DNA of 64,000 nt, from NCBI RefSeq assembly GCF_032062135.1, contig NC_092862.1, forward strand, positions 91,637,752 to 91,701,751, given 5' to 3'. This DNA is from Pyxicephalus adspersus. Lineage: Eukaryota > Chordata > Amphibia > Anura > Pyxicephalidae. Below, one piece after another: positions 1-9,378 of the stretch. The first letter of the stretch is position 1; each line of letters starts with the position of its first letter. Position numbers and translations under genes: made by a program. A model generated the notes under the pieces. It saw only the letters and a list, made by a program, of their open reading frames with translations. It did no database searches and was not told the origin of the DNA.

Positions 1-322
1 GGAGCAGCATGGTGGCTCAGAGGTTAGCACTCTGGCCTTTGCTGAACTCGGTCCCAGGTTCAAATCTCAGTTCCTGCTTGGAGTTTGCAGGTTCTCCCTG
101 TGTTTGTGTGTGTTTTCTTCTGGGTACTCTGGTTTCCCCCCACATTCAAAAAGCATGCAGTTAGGGTAATTGGCTTCTCCCCCAAAATTGACGTTAGACT
201 GTATTAAAGACTTACGACTATGATAGGGACATTTGATTGTGAGCCCCCCGGAGGGACAGCTAGTGACATGACTATGGACCTTGTACAGAGCTGCGTAATA
301 TGTTGGCGTTAAATAAATGCTG
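1..322 (+). mobile_element. tRNA-derived SINE, near full length
   Basis: The head is tRNA-like with a B-box-like GGTTCAAATCT at 57-67 and an A-box-like GTGGCTCAGAGG at 12-23. The middle (about 75-180) matches the widespread vertebrate conserved SINE core (GGAGTTTGCAGGTTCTCCC ... GCATGCAG). The tail ends with TGCGTAATATGTTGGCG followed by TTAAATAAATGC, as expected for a LINE-derived tail. The left end may extend beyond the window. It belongs to the V-SINE type in my reading; the family name is not tested. It is oriented opposite to COBL. Confidence 0.75.
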
Positions 323-739
323 TGTAATCATAATATTTCCTCAGCTGGCAGTTTCTCTTTACTACTGTTTTAATCAGTGTCATGAGCATCAGAGTATTTA
401 TTACTTGCAAAGACACAAGTTCAACTTAAACATTCATTTTTGCAATTTGGGCCACTCGAAATGCAATCTTTTCCTGTTGTTGGCCATAGACTAGTCAATA
501 TTTAGTACCAGAAGGGCTTTTTTTTTTTACCACTCATTGTACTAATTTAAAATGTCTATAGTAAATCACATCCCCCTTCATTAAAACACATATATGGGTT
601 ACACCTGATGCCTTAATAAAACATGATATACTATGCTGCATGATGCAATGATACTAAGAACATTTGTAAAGTGACCATTAAGTACCCAGGCTTTCTAGAA
701 ATATTTTTCAAATTATAAATTGCTTTCCTATCATTTTAC
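1..739 (-). other. COBL intron downstream of the large exon (part)
   Basis: Positions 1-322 hold a SINE. From about 323 to 739 the sequence is AT-rich unique DNA; I see no gene, RNA or further repeat in it. Confidence 0.7.
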
Positions 740-2826
740 CTGTATTTTTCGCAACTTCTCTTTTCCTTCACCAGACTGAATTGCTCCCATTAAAGCACTG
801 TGCAATGATGTGTCTTTTTGAACAGGCTTTTGCACCACAGGTCGAAACTTTGCTTTAGGTCCAAAAACCGGATTGCTGTCAGTGATGTCTGGTCCATCTA
901 TTACTGTAGAAGGTATGGTATCAGTTTCGTTTTCATCTTCCTTCCTAATTATTGTTACATAGGCTGGCACTGCTTTTAAGGGTGCCAATGCATTTGCTTG
1001 TTCTATTTTCATTGACTTTTCCCGGACAGCTTTTAAAAAGGCATTAGATGGCACGTTAGAAATAGGGTGAATGTGGGATGATTCAACTGCAGTGTTTTTT
1101 TCTAATTTTTCCAGCACAGTTATATTTCCATTTACAGGGCCATTAAATTTCTGTGTTCTAGTTAACAAATCATCTTTTTTAGTCTCAGAGGTTGTTTGCC
1201 AAAGATTGACACTTTTGTTAGTTGATTGCACTTTATTTCCCAATTGATTATCCCTGTTGCCAGGATTTGCATTTAATTCTGTATATGTTTCTTGTTTATT
1301 TGAAAATATGATTTTTTTTGGCTCTTCTAGGGTAACATTTGCATTGGTATTTATAGAGGACGCCAGAAAAAAAGAGCTTCTGCTGATGGGATCTGGATCC
1401 CGTTTAACCTCTGAAGCTTCTGGGGTTTTTGTGTTTGAAGGTTCTGTATATTTGAATATAGCAGATGCCACATACTGACTTGATGTCCTTTTTGCAGGTT
1501 TTAGAAATGGCAGTTCTGTTTTTTCCTGATTTGTTTTTTCAATAATAATCATCTTTTCTTTGTAAGTTGCTGATGATAAAACTGGTGTGGTCTGTTGTGA
1601 TCCATGCACTTTGTTACTGATGGCAAGGCCTTGGTCCAATTTTCCTTTATATATGATCTCCTGAGTAGTCTCATTTACTTGCCTGGGTTGTTTGTTATTT
1701 AATGTAGGCCTTATAAGTGGCATGTCTGTTTTCCTGAATCTGTTTTCAATAATAATCACATTTTCTTGGGGAGCAGTTGTGGGTACTGGTTTGTTCTGAA
1801 ACAATGTATTATCTTTGTCATTTAAATTATTAACAGATATCTGTCGAGTAAATCCTTTTGATGAAGAAAGAATTGTTTTGTTTTCCCTAGCTTCATTTGG
1901 CTTTGTATTCTTGACAGGTACAATTTTTTTTACAAGCTGCTCTTTTGATTCCCCTGCCTGTGCATCCATAGAACTCGATCTCCAAAACTCCATGGCTCTT
2001 GCAATCAGAGGTTTTTCTCCATGAGTACTTTCAGTGTCATTAGTAGAACCATCATTTTTATCAAAAGATGACTGTGGGCTTATTAGATTTCCCTGATCAT
2101 CTATCTTGATGGCACTTGAAGAAAGGGAAACACTTCTGTCATATTTTTTAACAGTGGGCTTCGCAGGAACAACTGTAAATGTGGTCATGCCAACTTTTGG
2201 TTCATACGTCTGTTGTCGCCATAAAGTTGGTTTGGTGCTTTCTGCTACTTTATTAGTATTGTTTTGTGGAGTCTGGTTTTCTTTGATTCCTATTTTTTGG
2301 CTGTTAATAGGCATTAGATTTGCTTTATCCTTAACTGGGTTTGATTCATGTTCTGTTCTTATTGGAAAAGTTGACATAGTTGAAACAGATGATGGACTTT
2401 CAATGACATTTTTGGGTCTGTCAGATGTATTTAAACTGTACACTCTTTCATATGTAGGTTGTTTTGAGATATCTGTAGACTGTTTAAAACTGCCACTACT
2501 GGGTTTCACAACTGGGGAATCAGGTGACTGAACACTGCTGTGGGTTACATAGGTTTTTCTTGCAACACTTTCTACATTAGAAATAATATTTGTGGCATTG
2601 GTTAGAGCTGAGAATTTTTTAATCCCATTGAGGTCATTTGCAGGTGGAGTGGTATTTATATTATACTTTAAATTGTATGTGGTATCTTCAGGAATCTCAT
2701 CTATTATGGTGACAGGCACAGCAGCACCACTTTCCTTGTACTCCTGAACCTGAGTAGATTCTTCGCCCACTGGACTTATCCTAGCACTGATATGATTGCT
2801 TTCAATGTGGTCCCCATGACTCATAT
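740..2826 (-). CDS. COBL: COBL large exon, disordered region plus first WH2 motif
   Basis: A 2087-bp exon encodes 695 full codons. It is preceded by a T-rich tract and AG acceptor (2828-2827) and ends at CAG followed by a GTAAAA donor at 739; the few codons past 740 in the open frame are intronic. The incoming split codon is G+AT (Asp), so the first Met is internal, not a start. Almost all of it is low-complexity, Ser/Thr/Asn/Lys-rich and likely disordered. The C-terminal end carries a WH2 motif, LHSALMGAIQSGEGKEKLRK, with the amphipathic helix and the LRK linker that bind monomeric actin. COBL usually has three WH2 motifs; the other two would be in exons left of the window. A short hydrophobic motif of the form IIIE..MP.I.P occurs twice about 70 residues apart. 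The reading frame is intact over 2 kb, which argues for selection. Confidence 0.93.
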
Positions 2827-2952
2827 CTGTAAATATAAAAAAAAAAGAGTTTATGTATACATTATACTGATATTATTAAGATCATATCTGAAAACTGTTA
2901 TGGGACATGTCCCCACAGATGTTTCTAATAATAAATTATAGCGTATGTATAT

Positions 2953-3722
2953 TGTGACAGAGTGTCCCAAAAATGGCAGGGAAAGTACATTAAAGGCTCC
3001 AGGGAAATGAAAGTGTTAATTGATGTATTGGTTTTTAGGAAGATACCAGGTTCTTTAGGGCCCTGGAGCCAGCCAAGGGAGTGAAAGGATGGGTTCCTTG
3101 GTCCAACCCATTCCTGATTTGGGTTATATCCACCTGCACTCAGGTTAAAGAGAGGGGAGTGATCAGCCAGTGTATTGTAGGCTGGAGTGTGATCAGCAAG
3201 AGGCTGAGAGAGAGCCAGAGTGGGTTCCACGCTGAGAGGGAGCCAGAGTAGATTCCAGGCTAAGAGAGAGACAGAGTGGATTCCAGGCTGTGAGAGAACA
3301 AGAGTAGATTCCAGGCTGACAGAAAGCCAGAGTGGATTCCAGGCTGAAAGGGAGCCAAAGTGGATTTCAGGCTGAGAGAGAGCCAGAATGGATTTGAGGC
3401 TGAGAGAGAGCCAGAGTGGATTCCAGGCTGACAGAGAGCCAGAGGGTTCCAGGAATGCCAGCGGCCAAACAGTACTACAAAACTGTGAGTGGAACAGTAC
3501 TGATATAGTGAATGTGTTAGTAAGAGAGGGCACGTAAATGAGGTAGCCAGAGGCTCAGCTGGGCTACTGTTTATTCTTTTGTTGTGAAGTGCTGGAGAGT
3601 GTGCTGTAACACTTGCCTAAACAAATAAAAACTGCTGTTTTTTTGGACTTTTGGAGTCTGCTGCCTCCAATCTGCCCTTTTAACATCCCGTTACCATGAG
3701 CAACCCCCGGTAATATACCACA
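2953..3722 (+). mobile_element. Solo LTR, copy 1
   Basis: The element begins TGTGACAGAGTGTCCC and ends CCACA, giving TG...CA termini, and is flanked by a 4-bp duplication ATAT (2949-2952 and 3723-3726). A poly(A) signal AATAAA lies near 3625. Two related copies occur at 38474-39042 and 61761-62385, each also with TG/TA...CA ends and a 4-bp duplication. No primer-binding site, gag, pol or env is adjacent, so this is a solo LTR left by recombination. A 4-bp duplication fits gammaretrovirus-like or some Gypsy elements; which one cannot be decided here. The open frame of about 200 codons on the minus strand is just the tandem repeat read through. Confidence 0.8.
3190..3441 (+). repeat. 28-bp minisatellite inside solo LTR copy 1
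   Basis: About nine tandem copies of a 28-bp unit (GATTCCAGGCTGAGAGAGAG plus CCAGAGTG) with small changes in each. The other two LTR copies lack this array, so it expanded in this copy or its source. Confidence 0.9.
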
Positions 3723-3730
3723 ATATATAT

Positions 3731-3983
3731 ACTAGCTGATAACCCGGCATTGCCCCAGTATTTATTTATTGCAATCTTACATTATACAGGAAAAGGAATC
3801 AAATAAAGCGATATTGATTTTCTTGTCTACGGTGTTTTATTTTTCTGCCTTTAATTGCACTTGGCCAATTGCCTTACGTTTTCTTGAAGGCATTATTACA
3901 GGTAAGAAATTTGTAAAATTTCTAAAATTTGTAAAAGTCCAAAAAAAAGTAAAAATGTAAAAATAAAAGCAAAAAGCACACTG
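3731..3983 (+). mobile_element. Possible RTE-like remnant, left part
   Basis: It starts ACTAGCTGATAACCCGGC, a start seen in dispersed RTE-like elements of many animals (from memory). The body is decayed. The Tc1 element follows directly, and 5529-6090 to the right reads like an RTE tail, so the Tc1 may have landed inside it. Weakly supported. Confidence 0.35.
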
Positions 3984-5527
3984 ACACTGAAACAACTTTT
4001 TTCTAATTTTGGTTCTGTACCAAAACTAATTTTAAACGAAACAACTCAGATGCAGTTGAACTGCAGACTTTAAGCTTTAATTCAGTGGGTTGAACAAAAA
4101 GATTGCATGGAAATGTGAGGAACTAATGCCCTTTTAAAAAGCTGAAAATAAAATGTTCATTTTTAATACTTGGTTGAAAACCCTTTGCTGGCAATGACAG
4201 CCATTAGTCTTGAACTCATGGACATCACCAAATGCTGGGTTTTCTCCTTTTTAATGCTCTGCCAGGCCTTTATTGTAGCGGCTTTCAGATGCTGTTTGTT
4301 TGTGGGCCTTTCTGTCTGAAGTTTAGTCTTCAACAAGTGAAATGCATGCTCAATTGGGTTCAGATCAGGTGACTGACTTGGCCATTCAAGAATATTCCAA
4401 CTCTTTGCTTTGATAAACTCTTGGGTTGCTTTGGCTGTATGTTTTGGGTCTTTGTCCATCTGTTTTATGAAACGCCTCCCAATCAACTTGACTGCATTTA
4501 GCTGGATTTGAGCAAACAGTATGTCTCTGAACACCTTAGAATTAATTTGTCTGCTTCTGTCCCGTGTCACATCATCGATAAACACTAGTGTCCCAGTGCC
4601 ACTGGCAGCCATGCACGCCCAAGCCATCACACTGCTTCCGCCATGTTTTACAGATGATGTGGTATGCTTTGGATCATGAGTTGTTCCAGCCTTCTGCATA
4701 CTTTTTTCTTGCCATCATTCTGGTAAAAGTTGATCTGGGTTTCTTCTGTCCAAAGAAAATTTTTCCTGAACTGTGCTGGCTTTTTTAGATGTTTTTGAGC
4801 AAAGTCCAATCTAGCCTTTCTATTCTTGAGGCTTATGAGTGGCTTGCACCTTGCAGTGCACCCTCTGTATTTACTTTCATGCTGTCTTCTCTTTATAGTA
4901 GACTATTGGTACGCCTACTTCCTGGAGAGTGTTGTTCACTTGGTTGGCTGTTGTGAAGGGGTTTCTCTTCACCATGGAAATGGTTCCGCGATCATCCACC
5001 ACAGTTGTCTTCCATGGACGTTCAGGTCTTGGCGTTGCTGAGTTCACCAGTGCTGTGTTTCTTTCTTATGATCTACCAAACTGTAGATTTCGCCTCTCCT
5101 ATTTTTGTAGCAATTTCTTGGATGGGTTTTTTCTGTTTTTACAGCTTAAGGATGGCTTGTTTCACCTGCATGGAGAGCTCCTTCGACCGCATGTTGTTCC
5201 ACGTACAAGCACCCCCCACCCCCCAAATCAACTCCAGACCTTTTATCTGCCTAATTGATAATGACATAACAAAGGAATTGCCCATACCAGCCAATGAAAT
5301 AGTCTTTGAGCCAATTGTCAAATTACTTTTGAGCCCCTGAAATAAAGTGATTGTGTAAAAAAAAGGCTTTAGTTCCTTACATTTGTATGCAATCTTTTTG
5401 TTCAACCCACTGAATTAAAGCTGAAAGTCTGCAGTTCTTTCATTTCATTTGTTTCATTTAAAATTAATTGTGGTAATATACAGAACAGAAAAAAGTGTCT
5501 CTGTCCAAATATTTATGGACCTAGCTG
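3984..5527 (-). mobile_element. Tc1-like transposon, copy 1
   Basis: The right terminal repeat ends ...TTTATGGACCTAGCTG next to TA at 5528-5529. Sequence at 4020-4130 is its inverted counterpart (shared block TTTAATTCAGTGGGTTGAAC at both ends). The left outer tip is eroded. The transposase pseudogene inside reads on the minus strand. A second copy of the same family lies at 57065-58397 in the opposite orientation. Confidence 0.85.
4163..5192 (-). pseudogene. Tc1-like transposase, degenerate
   Basis: The N-terminus reads MRSKELSMQVKQAILKL and then breaks. The C-terminal half is open for 178 codons and contains MAWACMAASGTGTLVFID, the second catalytic region KQMDKDPKHTAKATQEF and the third WPSQSPDLNPIEHAF, the layout of a DD34E transposase (known family pattern). 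The region of the first catalytic Asp reads WTEETQI in one frame, so Asp has become Glu. Frameshifts separate the parts. It is not functional. Confidence 0.85.
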
Positions 5528-5528
5528 T

Positions 5529-6090
5529 AGTTCTGACATTAACCATAGTGCTGTACAATGAAACACTGAGCTAGACCTATCAGTCTCTTTAAAGAGGAGC
5601 TGAAACTCTAATGTCCCCCCATAGTCACACACTATTATTATACCTTTTTTTACCACAGTGCTGTAAAAAGATCAGCGGTGTCATATGTCCAGCAGGTTTG
5701 GTTTAAATGTCTCTATGTGTTTCCGAGTGATGGTGGAACATAGAAAATTTGGTTGAAATGTCTCCATGTGTTTCCTAGTGATCACCAAATATAGCTCTGA
5801 CATATACCACAGCGCTGCATAAAGATCAGCTGTGCACTCACATGAGTCTGAGTTCCATGTCTAGTAATTTTGGTTTAAATGTCTTGATGCGTTTCGTAGT
5901 GATGACATACACACATACATACATCCATCCAAATATAGCTCTGACATTTAGCACAGCGCGCGCTGTACAAAGATGACTGGTGCACTCACATGAGTCTCAT
6001 TCATTTGTATAGCAAGTTTGGTTGAAATGTCTCCATGTATTTTAGAGTGATGGTGGAACACACACACACAAAATTGTGTGTATTTATATT
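5529..6090 (+). repeat. Tandem repeat region of about 146-bp units, possible RTE-like tail
   Basis: Units begin near 5655, 5796 and 5941 (CTGACATATACCACAGCGC / CTGACATTTAGCACAGCGC) and carry GTTGAAATGTCTCCATG and GTAGTGATG, followed by a CATA or CA run. Repeats of this style, ending in short tandem tails, are typical of RTE 3' ends. The last unit ends in a CA microsatellite at 6059-6072. Confidence 0.6.
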
Positions 6091-6383
6091 GTGAGGAGTT
6101 ACACTCAGGATCGCCTTTGCTGGGGTCAAAGGACACTTGTCTGATTCATCCAATTCCGATCACACACTGAGGTAAAAGGGTTAAGCTGACTTGTAGTCAG
6201 GTTTATTTGAAGGTTGCAGAAAAAATAACAAAAATAGCAAAAGAAAACCTTGCCTGTCCGGCACTTACTATACATCAGACATCCCTGTCTATCAGCTGAA
6301 GGGCTTCTCCCTGTCAGCTGAAACAAAGCTTTCAGCAACTTTCCACTCACATTTGAGCTCACTCACCCAGACTGACTTTCTAA

Positions 6384-6715
6384 AGCTACGTACACACGTC
6401 AGATTTTTATCGTCTGATAATCGGCATCGGCCAATTATCGGGCGAAAATCTGCCGTGTGTACAGTCGGTGTCGTCCATCGTCCGGACGACCGACCTGCCG
6501 GATCCACGGACGATGGACGACAGCCGATCCTAATGAAAGGGAAGGGGGAGAGCGCGCAGCAGGGTGCCGCTCCGTCGTTCTCCCCCTCCCCTCTCCATAG
6601 AGCATGAACGGTGCTGTATGTACAGCACCGTTCATGTATCGTGCACTCCCTTGTCGTTGGAAAGGATCGTGAAAGATCCTTTCCAACGACAAAAATTGGA
6701 AGTGTGTACGCAGCT
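6384..6715. mobile_element. PIF/Harbinger-type MITE, copy 1
   Basis: Terminal inverted repeats AGCTACGTACACACG and CGTGTGTACGCAGCT (with small changes) are flanked by TAA on both sides (6381-6383 and 6716-6718), the 3-bp TWA duplication of Harbinger elements. GC-rich inside, with a hairpin at about 6606-6633 and another at 6657-6686 (TTGGAAAGGATC / GATCCTTTCCAA). It codes for nothing. A short related copy sits at 48485-48628. Confidence 0.8.
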
Positions 6716-6719
6716 TAAG

Positions 6720-6960
6720 TCTCCCAGCCGAGCTCCCTTACAGACCAACTGTCTGTGTCTCCAACAGAGCTCTCTCACAGTCCACCTGGCTGTGCCTCTC
6801 CAAACAAAGCTGAACTCGCACAGGCCCCTGCCTGTGTCTTTCCAAGCCAAGCTGAGCCTGCACAGACCCCTGTCTGTGTCTCTCCAAGTTAAGCTGAGCC
6901 CGCACAGATCCCTGTCTGTGTCTCTCCAAGTTAAGCTACTGACTGAGCTCCTGGCTCTAT
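6720..6960. repeat. Imperfect repeat of about 60 bp
   Basis: Four to five copies of a unit with CTGTGTCTCTCCAAG...AAGCTGA...CACAG. The open frames in this stretch on both strands follow the repeat and are not genes. Confidence 0.6.
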
Positions 6961-7124
6961 GTTATATCCCCACCCTTAGTGCTTCTTCAATAATTATCTA
7001 ACAGGTGAGAGTCTTCCACCTGCTACTCCACACAGGAGAGGAATCTTGGGCAAATATACCTCACATAAAAGAGGAATCCTGGGTAAATATATCTCCCTTC
7101 CACCTCCAATCCTGCCTTGGTGTC

Positions 7125-7126
<2 letters not shown>

Positions 7127-7174
<48 letters not shown>
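7127..7174. repeat. TA microsatellite
   Basis: About 24 TA units without interruption. Confidence 0.95.
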
Positions 7175-7178
<4 letters not shown>

Positions 7179-7863
7179 ATAAAATATATATCAGAACATA
7201 ACCTGTTTCTCCATACGCTTGGCAGAAGACCACTGTGGTAAGCTTGCAGTTAATATTTTTCCATATGGATCTTTAATGTTGGCTGTTGCTCTAAATTTTG
7301 GTTCAGTGTTGTCCTGGTTATTGTGGTACAAGTGGTTTGGAGCCAGTGGAGAATAGAGAGAGTAGGCAATTTGTAGCCTCAGAATGGAAAAGGAAAAGCT
7401 AATTTTTTCAGTACTAAAAAGTTTATATTTAATGGAAACAGTAACAAAACACTATAAAAGAACAATAGGGGATTTTCAAGTGTTTTTTTAGCATCTAAAA
7501 GCATGTGGATGATTATTTCTAATAAATATAAATACTTTTAATATAGAACAAATCTCAGCATTTTCTCTATCCAGACTGGAAAATTTGTTTTATCTACATA
7601 ACATCTGGGTCTATTGATTGCTTATTTTAGAGATGAAATAACTAAACATATTTACTTGTTTGTAAAAGCCATTATTAAGTTAATAAATCACCAAAAAAGA
7701 AAAACGTTTACAATACTGAAACAGTAACTAAATGTACATATCTAGAAAGCATACAAGCCTGCAACCCTCATCAGCTGTTGTACTCAGCTGGGCCTTACAC
7801 TCAGTGGTGTGCAGGCATATCTTTACTACATCATTCTTAAAGCGTACCTAAGCTCAGAGTTTT

Positions 7864-7904
7864 CACTTTACATAAAAGGGTAGATAAACCTTTTATGTAA
7901 GGTG
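7864..7904. repeat. Hairpin, 16-bp arms
   Basis: CACTTTACATAAAAGG and CCTTTTATGTAAGGTG pair with one mismatch around a 9-base loop. It is part of a dispersed frog-type repeat rather than a terminator. Confidence 0.6.
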
Positions 7905-8106
7905 ACAAATTCTGTTTTTTTTTTTTTTTTTTTTGGTGCAACACCCTTTTTTTTAAACATCCTATGTCATACAGAATGCCAGGTAAATCCAAATGTGTCA
8001 CTAAGAAGAATAATATTTCCTATATTAAGTTTTTTGTAGTGTTTACAGATTTGGAAATACATAAAACCCCCAAAATCATTACAATATGTAACATAACAAA
8101 AAATAC

Positions 8107-8216
8107 CTTCTGAATCCTCTTCCAGTTCTGCCAGTGTCTCTTGGAACTGTGTGGTAATGAAAATATCTTCATCACCATTTCGGACTAATGTCACTTCATC
8201 TTCTACCCGTCTTGAA
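8107..8216 (-). CDS. COBL: COBL short acidic exon
   Basis: A 110-bp exon lies between an acceptor after a T-rich tract (AG at 8218-8217) and a GTATTT donor at 8106. It starts with one base that completes an AG-T serine codon from the previous exon and ends with one base, which matches the AT start of the next exon. The peptide includes VEDEVTLVRNGDEDIF, ITTQFQETLAELEEDSE; the last part looks like a short acidic amphipathic helix. A second AG six bases inside (exon start 8210) would keep the same phase and remove two residues, so NAGNAG-like alternative use is possible. Membership in COBL is inferred from position, strand and phase. Confidence 0.8.
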
Positions 8217-8289
8217 CTTAAAAAAATAAATAATTGTATTATTTACAATTACATTTATTAGTCAAACATGGTAAACAGTGTTAACAAAT

Positions 8290-8366
8290 TTTGGACCAGA
8301 TCCATTCCAGGTTCACTAAAAGCGTATCATCTCCAGCTTTAGAGAGCTTTCATATATCAGACCTTT
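8290..8366 (+). repeat. Dispersed repeat fragment, copy 1
   Basis: It shares CATCTCCAGCTTTAGAGAGC and flanking sequence with 55462-55580. Family unknown. Confidence 0.55.
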
Positions 8367-8859
8367 TGTGTTAATGTACCTAAATCATTGTAGAGTACAA
8401 CAGCCAGACATGTAAAACCATTATAATGGTATCTGTTTCAAAATGAATAATGTATTTGTGAATGGACTGGGTGGGACACAAAACCACTTTTCCCATGATC
8501 CTGGACCCACAGTTATAGTAAACTACTATAGTGTGGCTTTCTCTTTTGCATAGGCTTACCAGTGTCCATCACATAAGTAAAAAAAAAAAAAAGTTCTTGG
8601 TGGGGTGTTTTTTTACACTGCAGTCCTTAATTTGAGCAGCACAGTACATGGACTGTACAAATGAAGGATTGGCTCTATTTGCAGCACCACCACATACAGA
8701 GTCAGCAGCTGGAGACAATGTTACATCAGTAGCTGTAAACTGACCACAAAGGATCACTGTGGAGTCAGCAGTGAAGACAGTGATTTTTTTTTTATGTTTT
8801 ATAAAAAAAAATTTTATTATTAAATATATAAAATTTTGGAAAAATTTAACACTTTTTTC

Positions 8860-9378
8860 CTAGAAGTACGGATGTTCGGAAAGAATTAGAACACCCGGCA
8901 TTCGCTTACACGTCCCTCGGCAATTCCTGATGATGTCAGTGCATGCGCCCGTCGACTGGGGTCGTAGCGGGAAATTCAGATATTTTGTATTGGATTCAAT
9001 ACAAAGTCCTGTATCCAATCCAATACAAAATAATACAAAATATATTTATGTGGTTTTGTCTATAGGTATGTGACGTTGGACTCTGTTTTAAAATTTACCA
9101 CACTAGGGAGGTGTTTTAGAAAAATATATTACTGTACAGTATACCGAATTATTGCATTTTCAGTATTTTTGATTTATTTGTGTATTCCTAATTTTATTAA
9201 AAATATTATTTTTTTTTTACATGATTGTGTGTTTCAAACTTTTTTTATATTCATGATATCTACTAGACCCTTGTTCGGACATATTTCTGTAAGTTACAGG
9301 TCTCCAATAAAAAAAAAAAAAAGTGTACTGCTTTTGGTACAGAAATCTAGACATCAGTGAAACGCCCAGGAGGTTAAT
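8860..9378 (+). repeat. Possible TTAA-targeting MITE remnant
   Basis: The right end reads GAAACGCCCAGGAGGTTAA (9359-9377), similar to piggyBac-type MITE ends common in frogs (from memory). The left end is not found, so boundaries are approximate. Confidence 0.4.

Larger units (their letters stand above)
2827..8106 (-). other. COBL intron between the acidic exon and the large exon
   Basis: This 5.3-kb intron contains a solo LTR (2953-3722), a Tc1-like element (about 3984-5527), a 146-bp tandem repeat region (5650-6070), a Harbinger MITE (6384-6715), a TA microsatellite (7127-7174) and a hairpin (7864-7904). A 6720-6960 stretch is rich in imperfect copies of CTGTGTCTCTCCAAG spaced about 60 bp. 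From 7240 to 7840 I see nothing. Confidence 0.7.

Noticed and set aside
12..70. tRNA gene at the left end
   Set aside because: The A-box and B-box belong to a SINE head; the acceptor stem does not close and the SINE body follows.
2106..2531. 141-codon open frame on the plus strand inside the large COBL exon
   Set aside because: It is the antisense shadow of the COBL coding frame, hydrophobic by codon reversal, with no recognisable family or splice context.
2925..3533. 202-codon frame with repeated LSQPGIHS-like units
   Set aside because: It is the 28-bp minisatellite in the solo LTR read on the minus strand; 28 is not a multiple of 3 and the frame survives only because the repeat lacks stops.
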